From Cyanobacteria bacterium SBLK (GTDB lineage: Bacteria; Cyanobacteriota; Cyanobacteriia; Cyanobacteriales; Spirulinaceae), in NCBI GenBank assembly GCA_017746715.1, contig JAGHZQ010000088.1, positions 1 through 64,000 of the forward strand: a DNA stretch of 64,000 nt. Reading direction: 5' to 3'. The notes beneath the pieces were generated by a model. It saw nothing but the letters and a program-made list of their open reading frames with translations, was not told the origin of the DNA and did not search any database. Numbering within the stretch: position 1 is the first letter of the stretch; each line of letters begins with the position of its first letter. A program made the position numbers and the translations under genes. Below are positions 1 through 7,468 of the stretch, one piece after another.

Positions 1-47
1 ATCGCCCTCAGATGTTCCTCAAGTTTTTGTTGTTTTTCTGGTGTCAT
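1..47 (-). CDS. 5' end of an unidentified gene running off the left edge
   Basis: An ATG at 45-47 read on the minus strand opens a frame that stays open to the window edge, giving MTPEKQQKLEEHLRA, a hydrophilic and probably helical start. The same frame is also open for some distance upstream, so the true start could lie further right. There is no clear ribosome binding site. Too little is visible to name a family; it may not be a gene. Confidence 0.3.
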   Translation of the reverse strand, partial: MTPEKQQKLEEHLRA

Positions 48-206
48 CTCGGTTAGAGCTAATTTAGATTTTCCTACCTCTACCTCTTTTTCGTTTTTTT
101 GGCAAGTAGTTCTTTTGTTCAGCAGGTTTGACCTGCTCCCAAGATAAACCTCTTCTTTCTCTCCGCACTCTCTGCGTCTCTGTGGTTCAAATTCTCTTAT
201 TTTCTC

Positions 207-1160
207 TTAGAAAAACTCAAGAAACTGAGAAACAAACCAAGCATAAAAAATAATAAATAACCATCCCTCCCATTGCGTCACTTTCTTATCCTGCGTGACA
301 AAAAACAGTAATAAAGACGCGCAAACCATCACCGGAATTCCCAACTGAATCACCTCTGCCGGCATCGTAAACTGACCGAATAATCTTGGAATTCCCATCA
401 CCAAAAAAGAATTAAAAATATTCGATCCCAAAACATTTCCTACCGCCATCTCTGGCTTCCCTTTTCTCGCCGCACTAATCGTCACCAATAATTCCGGTAA
501 CGATGTCCCGATCGCAACCGCACTAATCGCAATCACCTCTTTTCCAATCCCCAAAATACCCGAAATACTGCTAATGGATTGAATCGTATAAGTTGCCCCG
601 AAAAATATAAAAACGGAACTCGCGACTAAAATAACAATATCCTTGACCAGAGAATCCTTTTCATCTCCTTCATTCTCTTCCTCCTCCACATTGGTTTCCT
701 TGCCATTCTCGATCGCGTAAAAAATATAAAAAATATAGCCAACAATTAGCAAAATCCCCTCATAAAGCGAGAACTTTAAATCCCAAACAATCAAACTGAG
801 CAGAAATGACGAGCCAATAAATAAAGGCAAATCGACACTGACCAGATCGTAATTAATCAATAAACTCTGGGTGCTGATAATCGAAGCCACACCCACAATT
901 AAGAAAATGTTAGCAACATTAGATCCGATGACATTCCCGATGACAATTTCCGAAGAATTTTGACTCACCGCTACTAGAGAAGAAACCAACTCGGGAATCG
1001 AAGTTCCGATCGCTACAATCGTCACCCCAATAATAAAAGGAGGTAAACCCGCCATTAATCCGACCTTTTCCGCAGCATCGGTAAAAAAATCCGAAGCCTT
1101 AATCAAAACAGCCAAACTAATCGCAAAAATCAGAATTGAAATTGCTAATCCGTCCATCAT
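207..1160 (-). CDS. calcium/sodium antiporter (CaCA family, YrbG-like)
   Basis: Inner-membrane cation/Ca2+ exchanger of 317 aa, a normal family length. The two inverted halves each carry the family alpha repeat: AIGTSIPEL (about residues 50-58) with GNVIGSN (75-81), and AIGTSLPEL (216-224) with GNVLGSN (241-247). The acidic residues in these repeats bind the transported cation in characterised exchangers. About ten hydrophobic segments are visible. The halves are joined by a highly acidic cytoplasmic loop at about 153-172 rich in Glu and Asp. It probably extrudes Ca2+ in exchange for Na+ or H+; the ion pair cannot be read from sequence. The upstream neighbour is on the same strand, separated only by a heptamer repeat. 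Confidence 0.9.
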   Translation of the reverse strand: MMDGLAISILIFAISLAVLIKASDFFTDAAEKVGLMAGLPPFIIGVTIVAIGTSIPELVSSLVAVSQNSSEIVIGNVIGSNVANIFLIVGVASIISTQSLLINYDLVSVDLPLFIGSSFLLSLIVWDLKFSLYEGILLIVGYIFYIFYAIENGKETNVEEEENEGDEKDSLVKDIVILVASSVFIFFGATYTIQSISSISGILGIGKEVIAISAVAIGTSLPELLVTISAARKGKPEMAVGNVLGSNIFNSFLVMGIPRLFGQFTMPAEVIQLGIPVMVCASLLLFFVTQDKKVTQWEGWLFIIFYAWFVSQFLEFF

Positions 1161-1161
1161 T

Positions 1162-1189
1162 GAGAATTAAGAATTGAGAATTGAGAATT
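1162..1189. repeat. heptanucleotide short tandem repeat (GAGAATT)4
   Basis: Four consecutive 7-mers, GAGAATT, AAGAATT, GAGAATT and GAGAATT, fill the gap between two minus-strand genes. This is the STRR type of repeat known from many filamentous cyanobacteria. Other heptamer arrays lie at 17983, 25984 and 51396. Confidence 0.8.
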
Positions 1190-1191
1190 GA

Positions 1192-3141
1192 TTATCGCGG
1201 TTTGTGCGTTTTTACGAGCACGTTATCGCTCGTATAAATTTCGAGGGGAATGCCTGCATTATCGCTAATTTTTTCTAGGGCTTGTTCGAGAGAGAAAATA
1301 TGCTCCATCACATCCGCTTGCGCGTTGATATCGTTTTGCGATCGCGCCGCGATCGCCGTCTCCTGAATCCGCTTGATGTAACTGGGAGTCAGACGGACGG
1401 AAATCGTCGCATCGCTAATGGAGTAGATGCAAAAGACCAGTTCGCCATTGCAAATCTCATCGAGATCGAGACGAGCCTGTCGTACCTGAATGCTCTCTTT
1501 TAAACTTCCTTCAGCTTTTGTAAGAGCACCATTATATTCCTGAACGAGAGGGCGCGCTTTCCCGTAAATAAAAGCATCGCTAGGAACTTGTTTGATATAG
1601 TTAACAGCACTTTGCCAGTGACTCACCGCATCGCTCCAACGATTGCGCCGTTGAGCCGATCTTGCCTTTTCAGCCGATTGCGTTGCTTGAGTATGAGCCT
1701 CCACAGCGAAAAGTTCGTGATTTTTGCGGTCTTCCGATTCTTTCGAGATCGGTAAAAGTGCTGCTAATTCTGTTTGAGCGCTGTCATAAGACATCGTGCC
1801 TTCAGAAACGGATTCGAGACGGCCGATCGCGGTCTGCCATGTCGCGGAAGCCAAGCGCAAATCCTCTAATGATTGGGCAATTCCCTGACGTACCTCGGCA
1901 ATTTTAGCAGCTTCTCGGGCGGCTTCAAGATTTTCTAAGGCTTTTTGCTCCGTTTCCCAACGCTGAGTCACGATATCGAGATTGGTGCGATACTCTCCGA
2001 TCTTTTTGCGAGCAAACCGATAAAATTCGCTCTGGGGGGAAATCTCTTCCAATCCCGCGATCGCCTCTTCCCAAGTGTCTTTAGCATCCTTCCATTTAGC
2101 AGCGGGTAAGGGTGGATTTTGGCTCAATTCCGCAGCGCGAGAGGCAATTTGCAAAGCAGCAATGAGTTCTCTGAGTCCTTCCCGCGAACTTTGGTAAGCC
2201 ACCAATAAATTTTCGGCTTCCCCATATTTGCGCGACCAACGGGGAATGGATTCCAAAAAGGCGATCGATTGCTGGATTTGTTGCTGTGCTTGTAGGATGG
2301 CGCGACCGGAAGGGGGATCTTGTAGGGTCGCGATCGCATTATTTGCCAATTCTTTCGCTACGTCCATCGTATCGCAGGATCCCACGACGCAGGGACGGGT
2401 TAAAGCGTATAGCGTCCCGAAAAACCCCACGATCGCCATAACAATCCCCGTTCCCACCACGCCAACCCAGACTTTCTCGAGATAGGGAGAAACATCTATT
2501 TGTGCTTGTTTTTCCGGACTTTGCCGCATCCAAGCATCGGGATCCTCTTCCTCATCAATTGCCGCAAAATCAAAATTGAGATCTGGCTGGGTAATGTCCT
2601 CCTCATCGAGATCGTCTGCAAACTCATTGTGCGACGTTTGTTCCCCAACTGATGATGCTTCGACAAGCTCGTTTCGACTTCGCTCAACGGTCTCAGCGCG
2701 TTGCGGGTGACTGCTTGCCCCGAGGGAAGTCGAAGGGGTGACGGATGACTGACTAACGGGTGGAAATGCGCGCTGGCGTTCGGCAATTCCTGCAGGGGTA
2801 TTCGCTTTCACCCGGTCGGCGATATCATTTGGGAGGATTTCTTCGGTGCAGGGGGCAAACGCATAGGGGCGATCGCGACCCTGCACTTTCAAACACATCA
2901 AACCCCGATAGCGCCGTTGTAAATTTTCCTCTCGAAACACCGCCTCCATGAGGCGAAATGCCCGTTTGGGATGGGTCAGGGTGGGAACGGGATGTTGAAC
3001 GGCCATCAACAAGGCATCTTTTTTGAGAAAACAACTGACTTGCAAAGGTGAAATCTCCCTCAGCTTCGCCTGCAAGCGTTGCTGGAGTTGGGATTCGAGT
3101 TGGGTCAGATCGAGGGGACGCACTGGGGTTTTAGCCGTCAT
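1192..3141 (-). CDS. membrane-anchored protein of unknown function with periplasmic coiled-coil/TPR-like region
   Basis: A 649-aa protein I cannot assign to a named family. Residues 1-125 form a soluble domain. Residues 130-215 are low-complexity and acidic. One transmembrane helix lies at about 224-247. The remainder is long and helix-rich, with repeated Trp/Ala/Leu patterns (WKDAKDTWEEAIAGLEEI, SATWQTAIGRLESV, WSDAVSHWQSAVNYI) that suggest TPR-like or coiled-coil hairpins outside the membrane. Cyanobacterial proteins of this architecture are usually annotated hypothetical. Residues about 134-162 are encoded by an inserted dispersed repeat (see 2657-2743). It may be cotranscribed with the antiporter downstream. 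Confidence 0.75.
   Translation of the reverse strand: MTAKTPVRPLDLTQLESQLQQRLQAKLREISPLQVSCFLKKDALLMAVQHPVPTLTHPKRAFRLMEAVFREENLQRRYRGLMCLKVQGRDRPYAFAPCTEEILPNDIADRVKANTPAGIAERQRAFPPVSQSSVTPSTSLGASSHPQRAETVERSRNELVEASSVGEQTSHNEFADDLDEEDITQPDLNFDFAAIDEEEDPDAWMRQSPEKQAQIDVSPYLEKVWVGVVGTGIVMAIVGFFGTLYALTRPCVVGSCDTMDVAKELANNAIATLQDPPSGRAILQAQQQIQQSIAFLESIPRWSRKYGEAENLLVAYQSSREGLRELIAALQIASRAAELSQNPPLPAAKWKDAKDTWEEAIAGLEEISPQSEFYRFARKKIGEYRTNLDIVTQRWETEQKALENLEAAREAAKIAEVRQGIAQSLEDLRLASATWQTAIGRLESVSEGTMSYDSAQTELAALLPISKESEDRKNHELFAVEAHTQATQSAEKARSAQRRNRWSDAVSHWQSAVNYIKQVPSDAFIYGKARPLVQEYNGALTKAEGSLKESIQVRQARLDLDEICNGELVFCIYSISDATISVRLTPSYIKRIQETAIAARSQNDINAQADVMEHIFSLEQALEKISDNAGIPLEIYTSDNVLVKTHKPR
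2657..2743. repeat. dispersed palindromic repeat inserted in frame in a coding sequence
   Basis: The segment from GCTTCGACAAGCTC to GAAGTCGAAGGGGTGAC belongs to a repeat family with the core TTCGACTTCGCTCA and the inverted partner CTTCGACAAGCTC. A shorter copy lies at 33272-33313 in a gap, and its core recurs in each 42-bp unit of 4502-4921. Here it adds about 29 residues (including TPSTSLGA and ERSRNELVEA) to the linker before the membrane helix without breaking the frame. Confidence 0.75.
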
Positions 3142-3241
3142 AGCCGCAGGGGGGGATGAAATTCTCTAAGGAAAGCTAGTATGTTAAGTTTATGCGATTC
3201 CAGCAAAAACCAAATCGGGTGTCGTCAGAAAAGTTTGCAGA

Positions 3242-4960
3242 ATGGATTTACTCGAATACCAAGCCAAAGCCTTATTTCGCGAAGTGGGAATTCCCGTTCT
3301 TCCCTCCCAATTGATTGATGAACCCAGAGAAATCAAGCAATTGCAAGTGCCTTATCCTATTGTTTTGAAATCTCAAGTTCGGACGGGGGGACGGGGACAA
3401 GCCGGGGGCATTCGCTTTGTCGAGAATACCATTGATGCGATCGCCGCCGCCCGAGCCATTCTCAATCTTCCTATTGCTGGAGAGTATCCGCAATCGTTAC
3501 TCGCCGAAGCGCGCTACCAAGCGCACGCGGAACTATTTTTAGCCGTAACTTTTGATTATCGCTTGCAACGTCCGGTTTTATTAGGCTCGAAACAGGGCGG
3601 AATCGATATTGACGGACTCTTAGCGGACATGCAAAAAGTGGTTGTCGAGGATGACTTTTCCTCGTTTTACGCCAGGCGCTTGGCCGTACAAATGGGATTG
3701 CAGGGGGAAATGGTTTCCCAAGTCAGCGTCATTGTTGAGAAAATGTACGGGTTAGCTGTTGTGAAAGATTTGGATAGCATCGAAATCAATCCCTTGGCGA
3801 TCGCGGAAAATGGAGAAATGATGGCGTTAGATGGCAAAGTGACAGTCAACGATCGCGCTGCCATTTACCATCCCGATCTCTTCGATTTGACGCAACTGCG
3901 AAAAAATGGTAGCTATCGCGCGATCCTCGTACCGCGATCGCCGCTAACGTGGCAAGATCCCCGAGGCAATATCGGTATTCTCTGCGATGGCGAAGGAGTC
4001 GCCGGGACGATTTGGGATTTACTCTGCCAGCAACAGCACAAACCGAGAAGTTGTCAAACGATCGGAGCGAGAACCCACGGCAAATTCTTTTCTGACGATA
4101 TCCTCCAAGAGGCTCTCAAACGCGGGTTAGAAGCGCTACTCGAACAGCCGGAGATAGAGATTGTTTTGCTAGCTCTTTTATGGGAAGAGAATCGCATTCA
4201 GGCAATTGAAGAGACCATTTCTTCCCTTTGGGATTTTTCTCCTTCCTTCACCTCGCAACCCGGGGGAGACGATCGCAACGAGCGACCCACGGCAATTCAT
4301 TCTCGCCGTCAGAGACGTTCTCCTCGTCTCCGAGAAAACGTAAAATCTTACAAAACTCTCCCTCAAATTATTGTTTGCCTGCGCGGTGGCGACCCTCAAA
4401 ACCTAAAATCCCATTCTTCACAATTGCCCATTCATTGGACAAATAATACAGAACAAGCAATCTCATTCCTCGATGAGTCGGGAGGAGAAAAGAACCAACA
4501 ACCCACAACTAACACTTCGGCTTCGCTCAGTGCAGACAACCAACCCACAACTAACACTTCGGCTTCGCTCAGTGCAGGCAACCAACCCACAACTAACACT
4601 TCGACTTCGCTCAGTGCAGACAACCAACCCACAACTAACACTTCGACTTCGCTCAGTGCAGACAACCAACCCACAACTAACACTTCGGCTTCGCTCAGTG
4701 CAGGCAACCAACCCACAACCAACACTTCGACTTCGCTCAGTGCAGACAACCAACCCACAACTAACACTTCGACTTCGCTCAGTGTAGACAACCAACCCAC
4801 AACTAACACTTCGGCTTCGCTCAGTGCAGGCAACCAACCCACAACTAACACTTCGACTTCGCTCAGTGCAGACAACCAACCCACAACTAACACTTCGGCT
4901 TCGCTCAGTGCAGGCAACCAACCCACAACCAACAACCAACAACCAACAACCAACAACTAA
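3242..4960 (+). CDS. sucC: succinyl-CoA ligase beta-like (ATP-grasp) subunit with repeat-derived C-terminal tail
   Basis: Counterpart of the ADP-forming succinate-CoA ligase beta subunit, which links succinyl-CoA and succinate in the TCA cycle. The N-terminus (LLEYQAKALFREVGIPVLPS), the ATP-grasp segment VLKSQVRTGGRGQAGGI and the metal-binding DLDSIEINPLAI fit the family. The C-terminal CoA-ligase region (from about 250) is weaker. A basic insert at about 340-370 (SQPGGDDRNERPTAIHSRRQ) interrupts it. After the usual end at about 415, a further 150 residues are Thr/Asn/Ser-rich 14-residue repeats (see 4502-4921). The family is normally about 390-400 aa; this protein is 572. sucD starts 2 bp after the stop, so coupling survives the expansion. 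Confidence 0.8.
   Translation: MDLLEYQAKALFREVGIPVLPSQLIDEPREIKQLQVPYPIVLKSQVRTGGRGQAGGIRFVENTIDAIAAARAILNLPIAGEYPQSLLAEARYQAHAELFLAVTFDYRLQRPVLLGSKQGGIDIDGLLADMQKVVVEDDFSSFYARRLAVQMGLQGEMVSQVSVIVEKMYGLAVVKDLDSIEINPLAIAENGEMMALDGKVTVNDRAAIYHPDLFDLTQLRKNGSYRAILVPRSPLTWQDPRGNIGILCDGEGVAGTIWDLLCQQQHKPRSCQTIGARTHGKFFSDDILQEALKRGLEALLEQPEIEIVLLALLWEENRIQAIEETISSLWDFSPSFTSQPGGDDRNERPTAIHSRRQRRSPRLRENVKSYKTLPQIIVCLRGGDPQNLKSHSSQLPIHWTNNTEQAISFLDESGGEKNQQPTTNTSASLSADNQPTTNTSASLSAGNQPTTNTSTSLSADNQPTTNTSTSLSADNQPTTNTSASLSAGNQPTTNTSTSLSADNQPTTNTSTSLSVDNQPTTNTSASLSAGNQPTTNTSTSLSADNQPTTNTSASLSAGNQPTTNNQQPTTNN
4502..4960 (+). repeat. ten 42-bp tandem repeats plus CCAACAA heptamers at the 3' end of sucC
   Basis: Ten in-frame units of 42 bp fill 4502-4921, each encoding PTTNTS(A/T)SLSA(D/G)NQ. 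They are followed by CCAACAA-type heptamers to the stop codon. Each unit fuses heptamer-like CAACCAA/CCCACAA/CTAACA sequence with the TTCG(A/G)CTTCGCTCAGTGCA core of the dispersed palindromic repeat. Units differ at only a few positions (A/T, D/G, one V), which indicates recent expansion. The opposite strand is also open and reads as TERSRS-type repeats; that is a by-product, not a gene. Confidence 0.9.
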
Positions 4961-4962
4961 AT

Positions 4963-5913
4963 ATGCACAATTGGACGCAAGAACGCAAAGTTTTAATACA
5001 AGGAATTGCCGAACCCCTTGCCATTCATGCGGTTGCTAAAATGAAGGCCTACGGAACAAATATTGTGGCAGGCATCGGGATCGGACGAGGAGGAAGCAAA
5101 ATTGAAGGCGTTCCTGTTTTCGAGTTGGTAGAAGAGGCGACGGCTAGAGTGGGAGCGATTTATACTTCAATTCTCTTCGTTCCTCCCAATTGCGTTCTCG
5201 ATGCAGCTTTGGAGGCAATGGCTGCCAATATTCATCGCCTGATTTTAGTGACCGATCGCGTTCCGCCATTAGATATGATGCGCTTGTTTCGCAAGGCACG
5301 CGATCGCAATACCCTCATTTTAGGGGGAGGCAGTCAGGGGCTGATCTTACCGGGGAAGGTTCTTTTGGGAATCTGCGAGGCTCATTGTTATACTCCCGGT
5401 AATGTCGCTCTCATCAGTCGCGGCTCGGGCTTGCTAGATGAGGTGGCTTGGGCGTTGACTCGGGCGGGAATCGGTCAATCTATGGCCATCGATCTTGGCA
5501 GTAGCGAGGCGATCGGTTCGGGGTTTGATAAGTGGCTGGGGATGGTGGTGCGCGATCGCAAAACTAAGGCGATCGCCCTCCTCGAATCGGCCATGATGGG
5601 CAATGAGGAAGCTGCCAATTTCATTCCCAATAATATCAGAAAGCCGATTTTTGCTTATATCTCCGGGCGTAACGTTCCCATTACTCCTTTTCCCCAAGAT
5701 ACGACTAAACTCATTCTTTCTCAATGTTCGGCTCCCATCCCTCATTCGAGTACGGCAGAGGCAAAATTAGCCGCTTGCGATCGCGCGAATATTCCTATTG
5801 CCGATTCTCCCACTCGGCTTGCGAAATTACTCCAAGAAACCTTGAAGGAAGAAGTCAAACGCAAACGCAAACCCCTTTTGACTTCCAAACATGAAAGCAC
5901 GACACCCCGGTAA
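4963..5913 (+). CDS. sucD: succinyl-CoA ligase alpha-like (CoA-binding) subunit
   Basis: Partner of the preceding gene, 316 aa (E. coli SucD is 289). The Rossmann CoA-binding domain is recognisable: AYGTNIVAGIGIGRGGSKIEG near 29-49, then PVFELVEEA, and a ligase domain with PGNVALISRGSGLLDEVAWA. Several catalytic landmarks are absent. The usual GPNCPG reads GGGSQG (about 121-126). The phosphohistidine loop GHAGA is missing; the aligned region reads APIPHSSTAEAK with only H261 nearby. The tail (about 296-316) is Lys/Arg-rich. It may be a divergent ligase or a CoA-binding protein with altered chemistry. The following gene overlaps its end by 23 bp. Confidence 0.75.
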   Translation: MHNWTQERKVLIQGIAEPLAIHAVAKMKAYGTNIVAGIGIGRGGSKIEGVPVFELVEEATARVGAIYTSILFVPPNCVLDAALEAMAANIHRLILVTDRVPPLDMMRLFRKARDRNTLILGGGSQGLILPGKVLLGICEAHCYTPGNVALISRGSGLLDEVAWALTRAGIGQSMAIDLGSSEAIGSGFDKWLGMVVRDRKTKAIALLESAMMGNEEAANFIPNNIRKPIFAYISGRNVPITPFPQDTTKLILSQCSAPIPHSSTAEAKLAACDRANIPIADSPTRLAKLLQETLKEEVKRKRKPLLTSKHESTTPR

Positions 5914-6328
5914 TTTCCCTTGGATCTTGGCTGCCTGCTTCTATGGTGCGCTATTATTTACGATTGGTTTTCTCGCTTATACGGGCAATTTACCGGCATT
6001 TTTGCACTATATTCCCTATCACGATACTCTCGGTCATTTTATTCTTTACGGCATCGCCAGTTATTTGGGCGATCGGGTTCTTCGGGGGAGAAAATTCCCC
6101 GTAATGGGTTATCGCATCCCTCTCTTTGCTTTTGTATTTGGGGTGATTACGATTGTTGAAGAATACATTCAATCTTTTTCGCCTCACCGAACGTTTAGTT
6201 GGGTGGATATGATTGCCAGTTTATTGGGTTTATTGGTAGGATATTGGCTGGCACAACGAGAATTAAAAACGGGCAAGATGCGAGACAAAGCCATTAAAAA
6301 TGGTCAAGATGCGAGACAAAGCCATTAA
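5891..6328 (+). CDS. VanZ-like membrane protein
   Basis: A 145-aa protein with four hydrophobic helices: about 9-26, 38-56, 67-86 (FVFGVITIVEE) and 100-120. The helix with HYIPYHDTLGHFILYGIASYLGD and the EEYIQSFSPHRTFSWVDMIASLLG motif are characteristic of the VanZ-like family, whose biochemical role is mostly unknown outside glycopeptide resistance. The start overlaps sucD by 23 bp, suggesting cotranscription. The last 20 residues are encoded by a 31-bp direct repeat (6264-6325) and differ in composition from the rest, so the original stop was probably near 6264. Confidence 0.75.
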   Translation: MKARHPGNFPWILAACFYGALLFTIGFLAYTGNLPAFLHYIPYHDTLGHFILYGIASYLGDRVLRGRKFPVMGYRIPLFAFVFGVITIVEEYIQSFSPHRTFSWVDMIASLLGLLVGYWLAQRELKTGKMRDKAIKNGQDARQSH

Positions 6329-6348
6329 AAACGGGCAAGATGCCCGTT
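6264..6348. repeat. 31-bp direct repeats ending in a perfect hairpin between convergent genes
   Basis: Two 31-bp copies start at 6264 and 6295 (TAAAAACGGGCAAGATGCGA and onward). A third partial copy runs from 6326 into a perfect stem-loop, AACGGGC (6330-6336), loop AAGAT, GCCCGTT (6342-6348). The hairpin sits between convergent genes and could end transcription of both, though no U-run follows. A relative with loop ATCTT is at 32272-32290. Confidence 0.75.
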
Positions 6349-6388
6349 CCATAGTAAAAGGGAAGTTCTACGGTAAAACGGAACGAAA

Positions 6389-7426
6389 CTATTTTTTCTG
6401 AAACTCGCCGTTTTCCCGATAAATCAAACTCCGAACGGCTAAAGATAATCCATAAATTCGAATACGAGCAGCATTGACGGAATTAGGATCTCGAGAGGAA
6501 AATCCCTCGACTGCTCCTAAAGAATCCGGCTGTCTGCCAATATTGAACGAGAGTTTTTCTGTTTCTTTAAAAGACAGGGTGCGATCGATGGTTACTGTGG
6601 CTAAATCCAGCCAAGGAGAGGTTTCTTCGCTCCACTCTCGTTCTTGAGTAAAGATTGTCGTTTTATCCTCTTGGATATCGTCGTGCAAGCGCAACTGAAG
6701 GTGAAAAATAATGGGTTCTCGCGACAGTCTTTCTCCATATTCTTTGCGGAGATAATCAATGGGTCTCGTTTCGTCGGAACGGCGTTTTTGCAACCAAGGT
6801 TTTTCCCAATCTTCCCCGGATATTACCCCCGAGTCGATGCCGCGATCGCCCGGAATTAAACGATATTTCACATAGCGAACCTTCCCATCTCTGGCCTTAA
6901 AATAGTTAACCAGTTTTGAGTGATAATACATCTGGCTGAAGGAATCTGGGGCGCGTCGCAAGGTTTCGGCGAAAATCTCTTTAAAAATGGGTTCGCTTTG
7001 ACAATAGGTTTCCAGTCCTTTTGAACTGACGGGTTCGTCCTCTGTTTTTCCTCGTACCGATGCCAAGGTAAAATTCCAAAATTCGACGATATCGCGAAAG
7101 GTTCTCGGCCCCGTATTCATAATAATATCGAGGGGACTTTCTTCTGGATGTTCGCTGAGTTTGAAAGAGGCACTGCGAAGATCCATAGCAGCATCATCTT
7201 CAAAGGTTACTGCACCGTGCCGAATTTGTAGAGGGAAAACTTTCCCCGCTTGCCAAAATTCGTGTTCGGGAAATTCGGGGCGATCGATAACTTTTAATGT
7301 TCCCGCTCCTCCAACTCCGTATTTGTGAGTCGAGCGTCCTTTGTTTTTAAATGCTGCCAAACTAAATAGTATTGCTGCCCCGATTAAATAGAAAAAGAAC
7401 GCGATCGTTTGCCAAATTTTTTTCAT
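6389..7426 (-). CDS. catalase-related haemoprotein (allene oxide synthase / hydroperoxide-metabolising type)
   Basis: A 345-aa protein with one N-terminal membrane helix (about 7-25) and a compact catalase-like fold. Likely distal haem residues are H70 in IRHGAVTFEDDAAMDLR and N104 in IIMNTGPRTFRD. The proximal ligand is Y325 in the catalase-type R-x3-Y pattern (R321, ARIRIYGLSLAVR). Full catalases are about 480 aa or more; this length fits the catalase-related enzymes that rearrange fatty-acid hydroperoxides to allene oxides or related epoxides. A lipoxygenase lies 42 bp upstream on the same strand. In some cyanobacteria (Anabaena PCC 7120, Acaryochloris marina) the two are fused in one polypeptide. 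The exact product cannot be read from sequence. Confidence 0.8.
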   Translation of the reverse strand: MKKIWQTIAFFFYLIGAAILFSLAAFKNKGRSTHKYGVGGAGTLKVIDRPEFPEHEFWQAGKVFPLQIRHGAVTFEDDAAMDLRSASFKLSEHPEESPLDIIMNTGPRTFRDIVEFWNFTLASVRGKTEDEPVSSKGLETYCQSEPIFKEIFAETLRRAPDSFSQMYYHSKLVNYFKARDGKVRYVKYRLIPGDRGIDSGVISGEDWEKPWLQKRRSDETRPIDYLRKEYGERLSREPIIFHLQLRLHDDIQEDKTTIFTQEREWSEETSPWLDLATVTIDRTLSFKETEKLSFNIGRQPDSLGAVEGFSSRDPNSVNAARIRIYGLSLAVRSLIYRENGEFQKK

Positions 7427-7468
7427 TTCTCCCTAAGTCCACTCGTAAAAAATAGTGTTGTTTGTTTC

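Noticed and set aside
4502..4921. Possible CRISPR array
   Set aside because: Repeats are directly adjacent with no unique spacers, lie in frame in sucC, and no cas genes are present.
4432..4956. Minus-strand and second-frame ORFs full of TERSRS and LSEVEV repeats
   Set aside because: They are alternate readings of the 42-bp repeat array, which has a period divisible by three and so stays open in several frames.
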